Source: Alkalibacter rhizosphaerae
GTDB lineage: Bacteria > Bacillota > Clostridia > Eubacteriales > Alkalibacteraceae
DNA: 64,000 nt
Assembly (NCBI RefSeq): GCF_017352215.1
Contig: NZ_CP071444.1
Coordinates: 620,001-684,000 of the forward strand
Direction: 5' to 3'
Shown: positions 35,104-43,922 of the stretch, one piece after another
How the letters are laid out: the number at the start of each line of letters is the position of its first letter
Numbering within the stretch: position 1 is the stretch's first letter
The notes under the pieces: model-generated
Seen by the model: only the letters and a program-made list of their open reading frames with translations
Database searches by the model: none
What the model was told of the DNA's origin: nothing
Program-made: the position numbers and the translations under genes

Positions 35104-36288
35104 ATGATCTCAAAAAAAATGCACGAATACGTAAAAAACAGTTCTGTGATCCGAGCCATGTTCGAAGAAGGCCGACGCCTATCCACCATATACGGCGCAG
35201 AAAATGTTTATGATTTCAGCCTTGGAAATCCCAATCTGGAACCACCGACCGAAGTAAAGAAAGCCATCCTGGAAATACTGAACGAGGAGGCTCCCACAAC
35301 GGTCCATGGATACATGAACAATTCCGGTTACGAAGACGTTCGGGAAACCATCGCCCAGTCCATCAACAGAAAGTTTGACACCCAGTTTCATAAAGAAAAC
35401 ATCATTATGAGCGTAGGCGCCGGTGGAGGACTCAACGTGATCTTCAAAACCATTTTGGATCCAGGAGATGAAGTGATCACATTTGCCCCTTTTTTCGGAG
35501 AATACAAAAACTATGTGGCCAATTTCGATGCCACCCTTCTTGTGGTCCCTCCGGATACGGAAACATTTCAGCCCAACCTGGAAATTTTTGAATCCTATAT
35601 CACAAAAAAAACAAAGGCTGTACTGATCAACTCTCCCAACAACCCTTCCGGTGTGGTCTATTCCGAAAGCACCTTGCAACAACTGGCGGATATTTTATAC
35701 CAAAAACAAAAGGAAATGGACACCACCATCTATCTGATCAGCGACGAACCTTATCGGGAATTGGCATATGACGGCATAGAAGTGCCCTACCCCACCAAAT
35801 ATTACGACAACACCATCGTGGGATACTCCTTCAGCAAATCATTGTCTCTTCCGGGAGAGAGGATCGGCTATTTGGTGATCCCTTCCGAAGTGGATGATTT
35901 CGAGAACATGATCTCCGCCGCCAACATTGCAACGAGGATCCTGGGATTTGTCAACGCACCTTCCCTTTTTCAGAAGGTTGCAGCAAAATGTCTGGATGCC
36001 AAAGTGGATCTGGAGTACTATGACCGAAACCGGACCCTCCTCTACGACAGCCTTCGTTCCTTCGGTTACGAGTGCATCAAGCCTCAAGGGGCCTTCTATC
36101 TCTTCGTAAAATCACCGCTGGAAGACGATGGGGCCTTTTGTGCCAAAGCCAAGGAAAAACGCATCCTGCTGGTTCCCGGCAGCTCTTTCGGCTGTCCCGG
36201 ATACGTGCGGATCGCCTATTGCGTCGCCTATGAAACCATCCAGCGTTCTTTGCCCAGCTTTCAAGCATTAATGGAAGAACTTAAATGA
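35104..36288 (+). CDS. PLP-dependent class I aminotransferase
   Basis: The 394-residue enzyme has the AspB/class I fold: NSPNNPSGVVYSE, DEPYREL and the PLP lysine in VGYSFSKSLSLPGERIGY, with a substrate carboxylate arginine in GYVRIAYCV. It moves an amino group between an amino acid and a 2-oxoacid. Substrate is not decided by sequence, but it would be a natural first step before IorAB. The ATG follows AAAGGAGTACCCC; a terminator follows the stop. Confidence 0.88.
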   Translation: MISKKMHEYVKNSSVIRAMFEEGRRLSTIYGAENVYDFSLGNPNLEPPTEVKKAILEILNEEAPTTVHGYMNNSGYEDVRETIAQSINRKFDTQFHKENIIMSVGAGGGLNVIFKTILDPGDEVITFAPFFGEYKNYVANFDATLLVVPPDTETFQPNLEIFESYITKKTKAVLINSPNNPSGVVYSESTLQQLADILYQKQKEMDTTIYLISDEPYRELAYDGIEVPYPTKYYDNTIVGYSFSKSLSLPGERIGYLVIPSEVDDFENMISAANIATRILGFVNAPSLFQKVAAKCLDAKVDLEYYDRNRTLLYDSLRSFGYECIKPQGAFYLFVKSPLEDDGAFCAKAKEKRILLVPGSSFGCPGYVRIAYCVAYETIQRSLPSFQALMEELK

Positions 36289-36290
36289 TC

Positions 36291-36320
36291 ACAAAAAAAA
36301 GGCCCTTCGGGTCTTTTTTT
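36291..36320. terminator. Terminator between aminotransferase and GNAT gene
   Basis: AAAAAAAGGCCC and GGGTCTTTTTTT form a stem around TTCG, with A- and T-runs on both sides, usable from both strands. Confidence 0.8.
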
Positions 36321-36324
36321 GATC

Positions 36325-36807
36325 CTATAATTCCAGGTAGTATAAAATAATATCTTCATAATATCCAGCCTTCATGTAAAACCCTTTCGGTATGATCCCC
36401 AAACGCTGAAATCCCAGCTGTTCATAGATGCGGATCGCCCCTTCGTTTGTTTTGACGACGGCGTTGAACTGCAGAAGGCCATATCCGTGTTCTTTTGCCT
36501 GGTTGATGGAATCCTCCACCAATCGTCGTCCGATCCCCTTGCCGCGCAAGTTTGGTGCTACCGCATAGGAAGTATTGCCGATATGGCCGCAGCGTCCTAC
36601 GTTGTTGGGATGGAGTATGTAGAAACCGGCCACCTTCCCATCCATTTCCGCTACTCCGCAATGGGATTGGCCGGCAAAAAAATTTCTGGCCTCCGACAAG
36701 CTCAATCCATTCATCTGGGGAAACGAGTCTCCTTCTTCCACAACGATATGGTTCCAGATCTCCATCATGTCCTGAATGTCCCCATCCTCATATGCACGCA
36801 ACTTCAT
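36325..36807 (-). CDS. GNAT-family N-acetyltransferase
   Basis: A 160-residue acetyltransferase with the acetyl-CoA motif VAPNLRGKGIGRRLVEDSINQAKEHG and the strand LQFNAVVKTNEGAIRIYEQLGFQRLG. It resembles the PhnO/Pat-like small-molecule acetyltransferases; the substrate is not known. It is the last gene of the selenium-linked cluster, 24 bases after the DUF3343 gene, so co-transcription is likely. Confidence 0.85.
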   Translation of the reverse strand: MKLRAYEDGDIQDMMEIWNHIVVEEGDSFPQMNGLSLSEARNFFAGQSHCGVAEMDGKVAGFYILHPNNVGRCGHIGNTSYAVAPNLRGKGIGRRLVEDSINQAKEHGYGLLQFNAVVKTNEGAIRIYEQLGFQRLGIIPKGFYMKAGYYEDIILYYLEL

Positions 36808-36831
36808 GTCTGATCTCCACCTCCCCTTGTT

Positions 36832-37068
36832 CTACAACATCAACCGGTAGATCCCTTCGATCTCCAAGCCGGCTTCCAACGCCATATTTTTCAGCCCTTC
36901 TTCCTGTGTTGGATCGTCTCTCCACGCCAATCCGCAGCCGGCGGAAATGGCCCCCGGCAAAGGGATCATCCTCCCCTTCTGTCCCTTTGCTTTTGCGATT
37001 TTTTCAAAAGCCATGGCCCGGGATGTGGAAGAAAAAGACAATACCAGATACAACTTCCTCTCCCTCAT
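36832..37068 (-). CDS. DUF3343 putative selenium/sulfur carrier
   Basis: A 78-residue protein with YLVLSFSSTSRAMAFEKIAK at the N-terminus and LPGAISAGCGLAWR in the middle. The single conserved cysteine in AGCGLA fits DUF3343 (PF11823), a family proposed to carry selenium or sulfur from selenocysteine-lyase-type enzymes. Its ATG overlaps the stop of the cysteine desulfurase gene by four bases, supporting a direct hand-over between the two. Confidence 0.8.
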   Translation of the reverse strand: MRERKLYLVLSFSSTSRAMAFEKIAKAKGQKGRMIPLPGAISAGCGLAWRDDPTQEEGLKNMALEAGLEIEGIYRLML

Positions 37069-38207
37069 AAAAGCTCCTTCGTCAAATTTTGTACAGCCTC
37101 CACGGCCTTCATTACTTCATCCGCCGCGTTGAAGTGCGAAAAGGAAAACCGCACCATTCCCTGTCGTTCTGTTCCAAAATATCGATGAACGCCGGGAGCG
37201 CAATGGGCTCCCGACCGGGTGGCGATCCCATATTCTTCCGCCAGCAGATCACTGACCTGTCCGGCATCCATCTCTCCCACATTCAAGGATACGATGGGCA
37301 GTCGAGCTTCTCCGGAAAAGTCTCCATAAAAAGTGATCCCTCTTCGTCCAAGAAGGCCATGGTAAAACATATTGGCAAGACGAATCGATTTTTCATAGAC
37401 GACGGACACGCCGATCCGATTCAAATACCTGCACCCTTCCATCAATCCAGCCAGACCGTGGGTATTCATGGTGCCCGCTTCCAGTGCTTCCGGCAGGCCC
37501 TCCGGCATGTCACTGGAGAAGCTCTGTGTTCCGGTCCCTCCCCATTTCAACGGTTTTACCCGGGCCCTCGAACTCAGACAAAGGACTCCGATTCCTTGGG
37601 GGCCCAACAATCCCTTGTGACCGGACAGGCAAAGGGCATCGATCTTAAGCTCCTGAAAATCGATGGCCAGCAAACCGGCTGTTTGCGCGGCGTCCACAAC
37701 AAATAACAAACCGTGTTTTCTGCATAGTTCACCTATGGGGCGAAGGTCCACCGCGTTGCCTGTCACGTTGGAACCATGACATGCTACCACCATTTTTGTT
37801 TCCGGACGGATCCGCTGTTCCAACGTCTCCCATTCCAGGATCCCCTGGTCTCTGGCTCCTATTTTCTCAACATGAACTCCTCTTTCCTCCATTTGGTGGA
37901 GAGGCCGCAATACACTGTTGTGTCCAAACTCCGAAGTGATGCAATGATCCCCCGGTTCCAGCGCTCCCTGGATCACCATGTTCAGACTTTCCGTTGCGTT
38001 GGCGGTCAAGACCACCTTCAAGGGATCTCCCACATGAAAGAAATCGGAAAGGACCTCTCGTCCCTCATACAAAGTACGGGCAGCCTCATGGGCAAAGTCA
38101 TGGGATCCCCTGCCTGGAGAACCCAATGTTTTCATGGCTCTTACCATCCCGTCGATCACTTCCGGTGGTCGATGCAAAGAGGTCGCCGCATTGTCAAAGT
38201 AGATCAT
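37065..38207 (-). CDS. Cysteine desulfurase / selenocysteine lyase-like protein
   Basis: A 380-residue class V aminotransferase-fold enzyme. IYFDNAATSLHRPPEV opens it, the PLP lysine is in LSGHKGLLGPQGIG, and the catalytic cysteine loop is ATRSGAHCAPGVH. It would release sulfur or selenium from (seleno)cysteine as a bound persulfide or perselenide. The start at 38207 has AAAGGAAAACGAACG ahead; upstream in-frame sequence overlaps yedF and has no ribosome site. Operon position between yedF and DUF3343 supports a role in selenium supply to SelD. Confidence 0.9.
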   Translation of the reverse strand: MIYFDNAATSLHRPPEVIDGMVRAMKTLGSPGRGSHDFAHEAARTLYEGREVLSDFFHVGDPLKVVLTANATESLNMVIQGALEPGDHCITSEFGHNSVLRPLHQMEERGVHVEKIGARDQGILEWETLEQRIRPETKMVVACHGSNVTGNAVDLRPIGELCRKHGLLFVVDAAQTAGLLAIDFQELKIDALCLSGHKGLLGPQGIGVLCLSSRARVKPLKWGGTGTQSFSSDMPEGLPEALEAGTMNTHGLAGLMEGCRYLNRIGVSVVYEKSIRLANMFYHGLLGRRGITFYGDFSGEARLPIVSLNVGEMDAGQVSDLLAEEYGIATRSGAHCAPGVHRYFGTERQGMVRFSFSHFNAADEVMKAVEAVQNLTKELL

Positions 38208-38223
38208 CGTTCGTTTTCCTTTC

Positions 38224-38829
38224 CTATGGGCGAACCACCTTGGCGGCTTTTCCCATGATCTCCGCAATGGTGTACATGTTGCTGACGCCGCCAATTTTCG
38301 GAGTTTTATCCAATCCCAAAAAATCGATACAGGTCCCGCAAGTGAGGATCTCCACACCCTGGTCTTCCAAATCCATCAGATCTTCCAGGCTTTCCGACCC
38401 TTCCGCCGTCAATCTGGCGCCACCATTATAGAACAAAATGGTTTCCGGCAAGGGATCCAATTCTGTTACTGCATAAATAAAACCTTTCATCAAGACCCGT
38501 CCCAGAACATCATCCCCGGTCCCCATGGTATCGGAAGAGATGGCGACCACCCAGGAACCCCCCTCATGCCCTGCCGAATTATTCTCCACCGATAAGACTT
38601 CCTGTTTCTTTTGAGTGATGACGATCCGATATTCATCCGAATCGATATCTGTCCATGTATGCTGCAAATGCATCTGGGTTGCCATCTTGACGATGTTTTC
38701 TACGGCAATGGAATTGTCCACCACCACTTCCAGTTCTTCTCCTGCTTCCATGTCGGCCAACATGTTTTTCGCCTCTATGACCGGTTGGGGACAGGCTTTC
38801 CCCTTCTCATCCAATATTCGTTTTGTCAT
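38224..38829 (-). CDS. yedF: YedF, sulfurtransferase-like selenium metabolism protein
   Basis: About 201 residues: an N-terminal TusA-like domain with the active cysteine in GKACPQPVIEAK, and a C-terminal DsrE-like domain with a second cysteine site in EILTCGTCIDFLGL. This fusion occurs next to selD in many anaerobes. Two ATG codons are close together; 38829 is preferred because GGGAGG is eight bases away, against two for 38835. It starts 13 bases after the selD stop. Confidence 0.92.
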   Translation of the reverse strand: MTKRILDEKGKACPQPVIEAKNMLADMEAGEELEVVVDNSIAVENIVKMATQMHLQHTWTDIDSDEYRIVITQKKQEVLSVENNSAGHEGGSWVVAISSDTMGTGDDVLGRVLMKGFIYAVTELDPLPETILFYNGGARLTAEGSESLEDLMDLEDQGVEILTCGTCIDFLGLDKTPKIGGVSNMYTIAEIMGKAAKVVRP

Positions 38830-38842
38830 ATTCATATCCTCC

Positions 38843-39874
38843 CTATCTAATCACGATCTTGTTTTCTTCATCCTGTGTTACCGTACCGACGATGCCGCAA
38901 TCCAGTCCCAGTTTTCGGACTTCAGCAAGTGCAATTTCCGCTTCATCGGCAGGTAGACTGACCAACAATCCTCCAGAAGTTTGGGGATCGTACAAAATCT
39001 CTTCCATTGCAAATGGTACCCCTTGAAAAACGACTCCAGACTGGAAATGATTTCGGTTCCGCTGTCCTGCTGCAGTATAGAAAAACTCATTGGCATAGCG
39101 TCTGGAATGTCGAATATGGGGTATCCGAATACTGTCGATCTGAGCACCTTTGTATGCTCCCAGCATCTCCCGTAGATGTCCAATGAACCCAAATCCGGTC
39201 ACATCCGTACACGCATGGATATCGTATGCAAACAGCATTTCCGCCGCATATTTGTTCAAGGTGGTCATGGACGTTACCGCTTGCTCCATGGCTTTCGGAT
39301 CGCATTGGCCCATCCGCTGAGCCGTCATGACGATCCCCACTCCCAGGGGCTTTGTCAGGATCAACCGGTCCCCAGCTTTGGGTGTATTGTTTTTTAAGAT
39401 CTTATTCGGATGGACGGTCCCCATAACGGAAAGTCCATACTTCACATCCTGGTCCGCGATGGAATGTCCCCCCACCAAAACGCCGCCAGCCTCCATCACC
39501 TTGTCGTTGCCACCCTGCAGGATCTTTCCAAGTATGTTCAGATCCATGGATTCAGGAAAGCAGACGATGTTCAATGCAGTTTTGACAGTGGCGCCCATGG
39601 CGTAAAGATCCGACAAGGCATTGGCTGCTGCAATTTGACCAAACTGATATGGATCTTCCACCATGGGTGGAAAAAAATCCAAGGTTTGGACAACGGCCAA
39701 ATCCTCCGTCAGTTGGTAGACCGCTCCGTCATCTGCACTGTCAAACCCAACCAGCAGGTTGGGATCCAATTTCTTTGGCAGTTTCTCCAAGACCGAAGAA
39801 AGGGCTCCTGCCCCTAGTTTTGCCGTACAACCGCCACCCTTGCAAAATAGTATATCTTCATTCAATGCAATCAT
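38843..39874 (-). CDS. selD: Selenide, water dikinase
   Basis: A 343-residue enzyme making selenophosphate from selenide and ATP. The active site is CTAK (cysteine 16, lysine 19), so this is the cysteine form rather than the selenocysteine form. It retains [27 protein letters not shown], the metal and ATP region, and GGHSIAD. Selenophosphate serves selenocysteine or selenouridine synthesis; selA, selB and mnmH are not in the window. First gene of the cluster, divergent from the membrane fusion protein. Confidence 0.96.
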   Translation of the reverse strand: MIALNEDILFCKGGGCTAKLGAGALSSVLEKLPKKLDPNLLVGFDSADDGAVYQLTEDLAVVQTLDFFPPMVEDPYQFGQIAAANALSDLYAMGATVKTALNIVCFPESMDLNILGKILQGGNDKVMEAGGVLVGGHSIADQDVKYGLSVMGTVHPNKILKNNTPKAGDRLILTKPLGVGIVMTAQRMGQCDPKAMEQAVTSMTTLNKYAAEMLFAYDIHACTDVTGFGFIGHLREMLGAYKGAQIDSIRIPHIRHSRRYANEFFYTAAGQRNRNHFQSGVVFQGVPFAMEEILYDPQTSGGLLVSLPADEAEIALAEVRKLGLDCGIVGTVTQDEENKIVIR

Positions 39875-39960
39875 CCTTTAACTTTCATTGTAATCATTAT
39901 AACCTACCTGGTTTTGATTTCCAACAACCTTTCCCTTGGAAAAGAAATTGCATGTATACA

Positions 39961-39989
39961 TTGACAAAGCTTCTGCTGTCTTTTATAAT
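39961..39989 (+). promoter_or_regulatory. Perfect consensus sigma-A promoter
   Basis: TTGACA and TATAAT, both exact consensus, with a 17-base spacer. This is the strongest-looking promoter in the window and drives the Fe-S/flavin fusion gene. Confidence 0.9.
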
Positions 39990-39996
39990 CTTCACT

Positions 39997-40012
39997 ATAC
40001 CCTTTGGGGTAT
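39997..40012. promoter_or_regulatory. CsoR/CstR-like operator over the start of transcription
   Basis: ATACCCTTTGGGGTAT is an inverted repeat seven bases after the -10 box, covering the expected start of transcription. Operators of the CsoR/CstR/RcnR family (copper, persulfide or nickel sensing) have this ATACCC...GGGTAT form. The regulator gene is not in the window. Confidence 0.65.
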
Positions 40013-40037
40013 GCAAAAATACATTCGGAGGTTGTAT

Positions 40038-41501
40038 ATGACAGATTTCTACATTAAGACAAATCGAATCTTTAGTCCCTGGAGAAAGTACGCTTGGATC
40101 TTTACCCTGACGGTCGCTGTTGGTGGCTTGTGGTTTCCAATTTTGGGACTGCTGGTACTACCCGTCATGGCGGGCTTGACCGTCACCGCCTTCTTCCGCG
40201 GAAGGTTCTGGTGCGGAAACATTTGCCCTCATGGCAGCTTGTTTGACAGTTTGGTATACCCCGTCACTTCGAATCGCAAGATCCCGAAATTCTTCAAATC
40301 CAAATTATTTGGATGGGCCTTTTTCGGATTTTTCACCTTCAACCTGGTTCGAAAATTCATCCGAGTATCCGCTTTATGGGGTACTTATCAGTTTTGGGAG
40401 AGACTGGGCTTCATCTTTGTTGCCAGCTATCTGATGGTGACCGTTGCAGGAGGATTGGCCTCTGTATTATTCAGTGCAAGAACCTGGTGCAATTTCTGCC
40501 CCATGGGCACTTTGCAAAAAATTTCCTATCGCATCGGTAAATGGACCGGACTCAACAAGGAAACCGATCTGAAGATCACTGCAGAGAGTACCGACATGTG
40601 CCATAGCTGCGGCAAATGTGCCAGAGTTTGCCCCATGCAGTTGACGCCTTACGAAGCCTTCGACGAAAATGGTCAGTTTGTCAACGAAAACTGCATCCGA
40701 TGTTCCACCTGTGTTTATAATTGCCCAGGAGATGTTCTCCACCTCGCCAATGCCAAAGAAGCAAAAGCCATTCGTGAAAGTGTGGATTTGACCGGATATG
40801 AACATCGAAAAGCATTTCCGGCCACCATTGCCAGGATCACCCCTGTCAACGAAACCACCAATGAATACGTGTTCCACTTTGAAGACGACAACGTGGTATA
40901 CCGATCCGGCCAGTTTATCCTGGTGAAGATCCAGGACATTCCGGAGATGTATCGGGCATATTCCATATCCGCTTTTGACATAAGTGCAAAAACCGTCACC
41001 ATCGATGTGAAGAAAACACCCAACGGTTACGGTACCGGCATCATCTTCGACACCTTCGAGGAAGGTCAGAAAGTCACCCTTCAAGGTCCCATGGGCCATG
41101 AACTTCTGGTAGACAAGAATGCCAAAGAAGTGGTCCTGGTGGCCGGTGGTATCGGCATCACTCCCTTTAGAGCCATCGTCAAGGATCTGGTGGAAAATGA
41201 TGACCACGAGATCGAAAAGTTCACTTTGGTTTATGGTGCCAATCAGGAAAAGGAATTCATGTTTGACGAAGAGTTCCGATCCTATGCCGATCAAAGCGAC
41301 AAATTTGAGTACATCAAAGTCGTAGCCTTCGATGATTCCTATGCAGGACCAAAAGGCTTTGTCACCGACGTTTTAAAAGACATGGACTTGACCGACAATA
41401 AGATCTACATGTGCGGACCGCCTCCCATGACAAAAGCTGCAGAAAAAATGCTTTTATCCATGGACGTGCCCACAACAGACATCGCATACGAAAGCGCATA
41501 A
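40038..41501 (+). CDS. Membrane NapH-like 4Fe-4S protein fused to ferredoxin-NAD(P) reductase
   Basis: A 487-residue protein in three parts. First, a membrane region (about 1-170) with NapH/NosR-type cysteine loops FWCGNICPHGS and WCNFCPMGT. Second, a two-cluster ferredoxin domain (CHSCGKCARVCP and CIRCSTCVYNCP). Third, a flavin reductase module (RAYSISAF for FAD, VLVAGGIGITPFRAI for NAD(P), CGPPPM at the end). It would pass electrons between NAD(P)H and a quinone or membrane partner, direction unknown. The ATG at 40038 follows CGGAGGTTGTAT. Its strong promoter overlapped by a CsoR/CstR-like site suggests tight repression released by metal or persulfide stress. Confidence 0.85.
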   Translation: MTDFYIKTNRIFSPWRKYAWIFTLTVAVGGLWFPILGLLVLPVMAGLTVTAFFRGRFWCGNICPHGSLFDSLVYPVTSNRKIPKFFKSKLFGWAFFGFFTFNLVRKFIRVSALWGTYQFWERLGFIFVASYLMVTVAGGLASVLFSARTWCNFCPMGTLQKISYRIGKWTGLNKETDLKITAESTDMCHSCGKCARVCPMQLTPYEAFDENGQFVNENCIRCSTCVYNCPGDVLHLANAKEAKAIRESVDLTGYEHRKAFPATIARITPVNETTNEYVFHFEDDNVVYRSGQFILVKIQDIPEMYRAYSISAFDISAKTVTIDVKKTPNGYGTGIIFDTFEEGQKVTLQGPMGHELLVDKNAKEVVLVAGGIGITPFRAIVKDLVENDDHEIEKFTLVYGANQEKEFMFDEEFRSYADQSDKFEYIKVVAFDDSYAGPKGFVTDVLKDMDLTDNKIYMCGPPPMTKAAEKMLLSMDVPTTDIAYESA

Positions 41502-41502
41502 C

Positions 41503-41529
41503 AAAGAGGTGCCTCAGGCACCTCTTTTT
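41503..41529. terminator. Terminator after fusion gene
   Basis: AAAGAGGTGCC and GGCACCTCTTT pair perfectly around TCA with a T-run; also abuts the end of the converging small membrane protein gene. Confidence 0.85.
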
Positions 41530-41867
41530 CATGTTCCATACGTTCTTTCCCATAATTGCCGGTAGATCCCATACCACTTTTGCACGCAGTTTTCCAAACG
41601 TGCGTAGTGGATCAAGTAAGCGAAAAACAACCCTGCAAATATGACCTGCAAGATCAACACCAACAAGGATTCCAAAAGAAAAGACAACACAAAGAAAACC
41701 ACCAGCATGCCTCCGGTAAACAAGGTGACGATCAAATGGACCAACCGCTCATGCTGCAAAAATTCGATCTGCTCTCCATGAAGAAGCAACAATGTTTCTG
41801 TGGAAATCACCCCCTTCTGGAGCTGCTCCTCCAACCAATCCTCATGCTCTTTGCATATCCTGATCAT
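41529..41867 (-). CDS. Unknown small membrane protein
   Basis: 112 residues, no family recognised. A charged N-terminal helix (ICKEHEDWLEEQLQKGVIS) is followed by two hydrophobic spans (about 45-65 and 67-88) and a basic/aromatic tail (ENCVQKWYGIYRQLW). The ATG at 41867 has AAAGGAAG nine bases ahead; an ATG two codons earlier is too close to that site. It stands alone between the opp terminator and the fusion gene terminator. Confidence 0.6.
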   Translation of the reverse strand: MIRICKEHEDWLEEQLQKGVISTETLLLLHGEQIEFLQHERLVHLIVTLFTGGMLVVFFVLSFLLESLLVLILQVIFAGLFFAYLIHYARLENCVQKWYGIYRQLWERTYGT

Positions 41868-41888
41868 GTGCATTCTTCCTTTCCAGCA

Positions 41889-41940
41889 AAACAAAACACC
41901 ACCGGATGTCCGTGTATGTCCAACGTCCGATGGTGTTTTA
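41889..41940 (-). terminator. Terminator of opp operon
   Basis: On the minus strand AAAACACCATCGGA and TCCGGTGGTGTTTT pair over 14 bases (one G-T) around a 19-base loop and run into GTTTTG, immediately after the oppF stop. Confidence 0.75.
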
Positions 41941-42906
41941 TTAAATTTCTCCGATTCGGTGACAAGCCGCAAAATGATTTTCCTGCACTTCCCGAAATTC
42001 CGGTGTCACTTGCCTGCATTTGTCGATGGCATAGCTGCATCGATCCACAAACCGGCATCCTTCTTTCGGATTGATGGGGCTGGGTACATCCCCCTCCAGA
42101 ATGATCCGCTGTCTGTTTCGCTGGATCTCCGGTTCCGGTATGGGTATGGCGGAAAGCAAGGCTTTCGTATATGGGTGCAATGGATTGTCGTAAAGCTCTT
42201 CGGAAGCTGCCAATTCCATCATGTGCCCAAGGTACATGACACCGACCCTGTCGGAAATATATCGGACCATGGACAAGTCATGGGCAATAAACATGTAGGT
42301 CAGACCCATTTTATCCTGAAGATCTTTCAGAATGTTGACGACCTGCGCTTGAATAGACACATCCAGTGCAGATATGGGTTCATCGCAAACGATGAATTTG
42401 GGATTCAATGCCAATGCTCTGGCGATCCCGATCCGCTGACGCTGCCCTCCGGAGAACTCATGCGGGAAACGCATGGCGTGCTCGTCGTTCAATCCGACGG
42501 TTTCCAAAAGTTCAATGACCTTTTGTCTCATTTCCTTTTTGTTTTTATAGATGCCATGGATCTGAAATGGTTCTGCTATGATGTCTTCTACGGTCATCCT
42601 TGGATTCAGGGATGCATATGGGTCTTGAAAGATCATTTGAAAATCTTTTCGAACTTCGTTCATTTCATGTCGGGATAATTCAAAAATATTTTTCCCGTTG
42701 AAGTGTACTTCTCCATCCGTTGCATCGTACAAACGGATGATGGTCCTCCCCGCCGTCGATTTTCCGCATCCGGATTCACCAACCAGACCAAAGGTCTCTC
42801 CCGGGTAAATATCAAAGCTGATGCCGTCTACAGCCGTCAACACTGCGCCTTTCCCAACTTCAAAATGCTTCTTCAGGTTACGTACTGAAATCAATGGTTC
42901 CTGCAT
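41941..42906 (-). CDS. oppF: Oligopeptide ABC transporter ATPase OppF
   Basis: A 321-residue ATPase: Walker A GESGCGKSTAGRTI, signature FSGGQRQRIGIARAL, Walker B FIVCDEPISALDVSIQAQ, and the C-terminal cysteine-rich tail of dipeptide/oligopeptide ATPases (INPKEGCRFVDRCSYAIDKCRQVTPE), which may hold an Fe-S cluster. With OppD it powers peptide uptake. Its ATG overlaps the oppD stop by one base. Confidence 0.95.
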   Translation of the reverse strand: MQEPLISVRNLKKHFEVGKGAVLTAVDGISFDIYPGETFGLVGESGCGKSTAGRTIIRLYDATDGEVHFNGKNIFELSRHEMNEVRKDFQMIFQDPYASLNPRMTVEDIIAEPFQIHGIYKNKKEMRQKVIELLETVGLNDEHAMRFPHEFSGGQRQRIGIARALALNPKFIVCDEPISALDVSIQAQVVNILKDLQDKMGLTYMFIAHDLSMVRYISDRVGVMYLGHMMELAASEELYDNPLHPYTKALLSAIPIPEPEIQRNRQRIILEGDVPSPINPKEGCRFVDRCSYAIDKCRQVTPEFREVQENHFAACHRIGEI

Positions 42907-43907
42907 CAGGATTCACTTCCTTTCCCGTCTTTTGCCATGGGATGATGCAACCAGCATCGACTCATATGCGTCGACGTATGCTCGGAAAATTCCGGCATGT
43001 GATCTTTACAAACCTTCATGGCATAATCGCAACGGTCGTAGAAGGCACAACCTTTAGGAGGTATGTAAAGATCCGGCGGGGTACCTTCGATGGATACCAA
43101 TGCCTCGTCCCGATTCATATCCAGTCGAGGAACGGAAGCCAATAATTTTTTTGTGTAGGGATGTGCCGTGTTGGAAAAGATCTCATCGGTCAATCCCGTC
43201 TCTACGATCTGACCGGCATACATGACCACGACTTTGTCGCTGGTATCTGCCACCACACCCAAGTCATGGGTGATCAAAATGATGGACATGTTCATTTTAT
43301 CCTGCAGGCTTTTCAGCAGATCCAGGATCTGCGCCTGAACTGTAACATCCAATGCTGTCGTTGGTTCGTCGGCAATAAGAAGCTGGGGATCAGAGATCAA
43401 TGACAATGCGATCATGACCCGCTGTCTCATGCCACCGGAAAATTCGTGGGGATACTGATCGATCCTTCTATCCGGTTGAGGTACGGATACAAGTTCCAGC
43501 ATTTCTATGGCTTTTTTCTTTGCTTCTTCCCTGTTGATCTTGTGATGCTTGACCAAACCCTCCACGATCTGTGCCCCTACTTTCATGGTTGGGTTCAACG
43601 ATGTCATGGGATCTTGAAAGATCATTGCTATGTGATTTCCACGGATCTTCTGCATTTCTTTCTCTGTCTTTTTTAGCAGATCCTCTCCATTGAAAAAGAT
43701 CTCTCCGTCTTTAAAAAATGCCGGAGGCATGGGCAACAGCTGCATGATGGAGTTGGCGGTCACGCTTTTCCCACAACCGGACTCTCCTACGATGGCTACT
43801 GTTTCTTTTCGCCCTACCTCAAAATTTATATGGCGGACAGCCTCTACTTCTCCAAAAAACGTCTGAAAAGAGACGGCCAAATTTTTAACTTCTAATATAT
43901 TATCCAT
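42906..43907 (-). CDS. oppD: Oligopeptide ABC transporter ATPase OppD
   Basis: A 333-residue ATPase paired with OppF: Walker A GESGCGKSVTANSI, signature FSGGMRQRVMIALSL, Walker B LLIADEPTTALDVTVQAQ, and the tail PPKGCAFYDRCDYAMKVCKDHMPE. It sits between oppC and oppF in the usual order. Confidence 0.95.
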   Translation of the reverse strand: MDNILEVKNLAVSFQTFFGEVEAVRHINFEVGRKETVAIVGESGCGKSVTANSIMQLLPMPPAFFKDGEIFFNGEDLLKKTEKEMQKIRGNHIAMIFQDPMTSLNPTMKVGAQIVEGLVKHHKINREEAKKKAIEMLELVSVPQPDRRIDQYPHEFSGGMRQRVMIALSLISDPQLLIADEPTTALDVTVQAQILDLLKSLQDKMNMSIILITHDLGVVADTSDKVVVMYAGQIVETGLTDEIFSNTAHPYTKKLLASVPRLDMNRDEALVSIEGTPPDLYIPPKGCAFYDRCDYAMKVCKDHMPEFSEHTSTHMSRCWLHHPMAKDGKGSES

Positions 43908-43922
43908 TGTTTCAACCTCTCT

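Noticed and set aside
38843-39874. In-frame TGA selenocysteine in selD
   Set aside because: The active-site codon gives cysteine (CTAK), and the frame is open without TGA.
39936-40037. Upstream in-frame start for the membrane fusion protein
   Set aside because: That stretch contains the consensus promoter and operator; GGAGG precedes the ATG at 40038.
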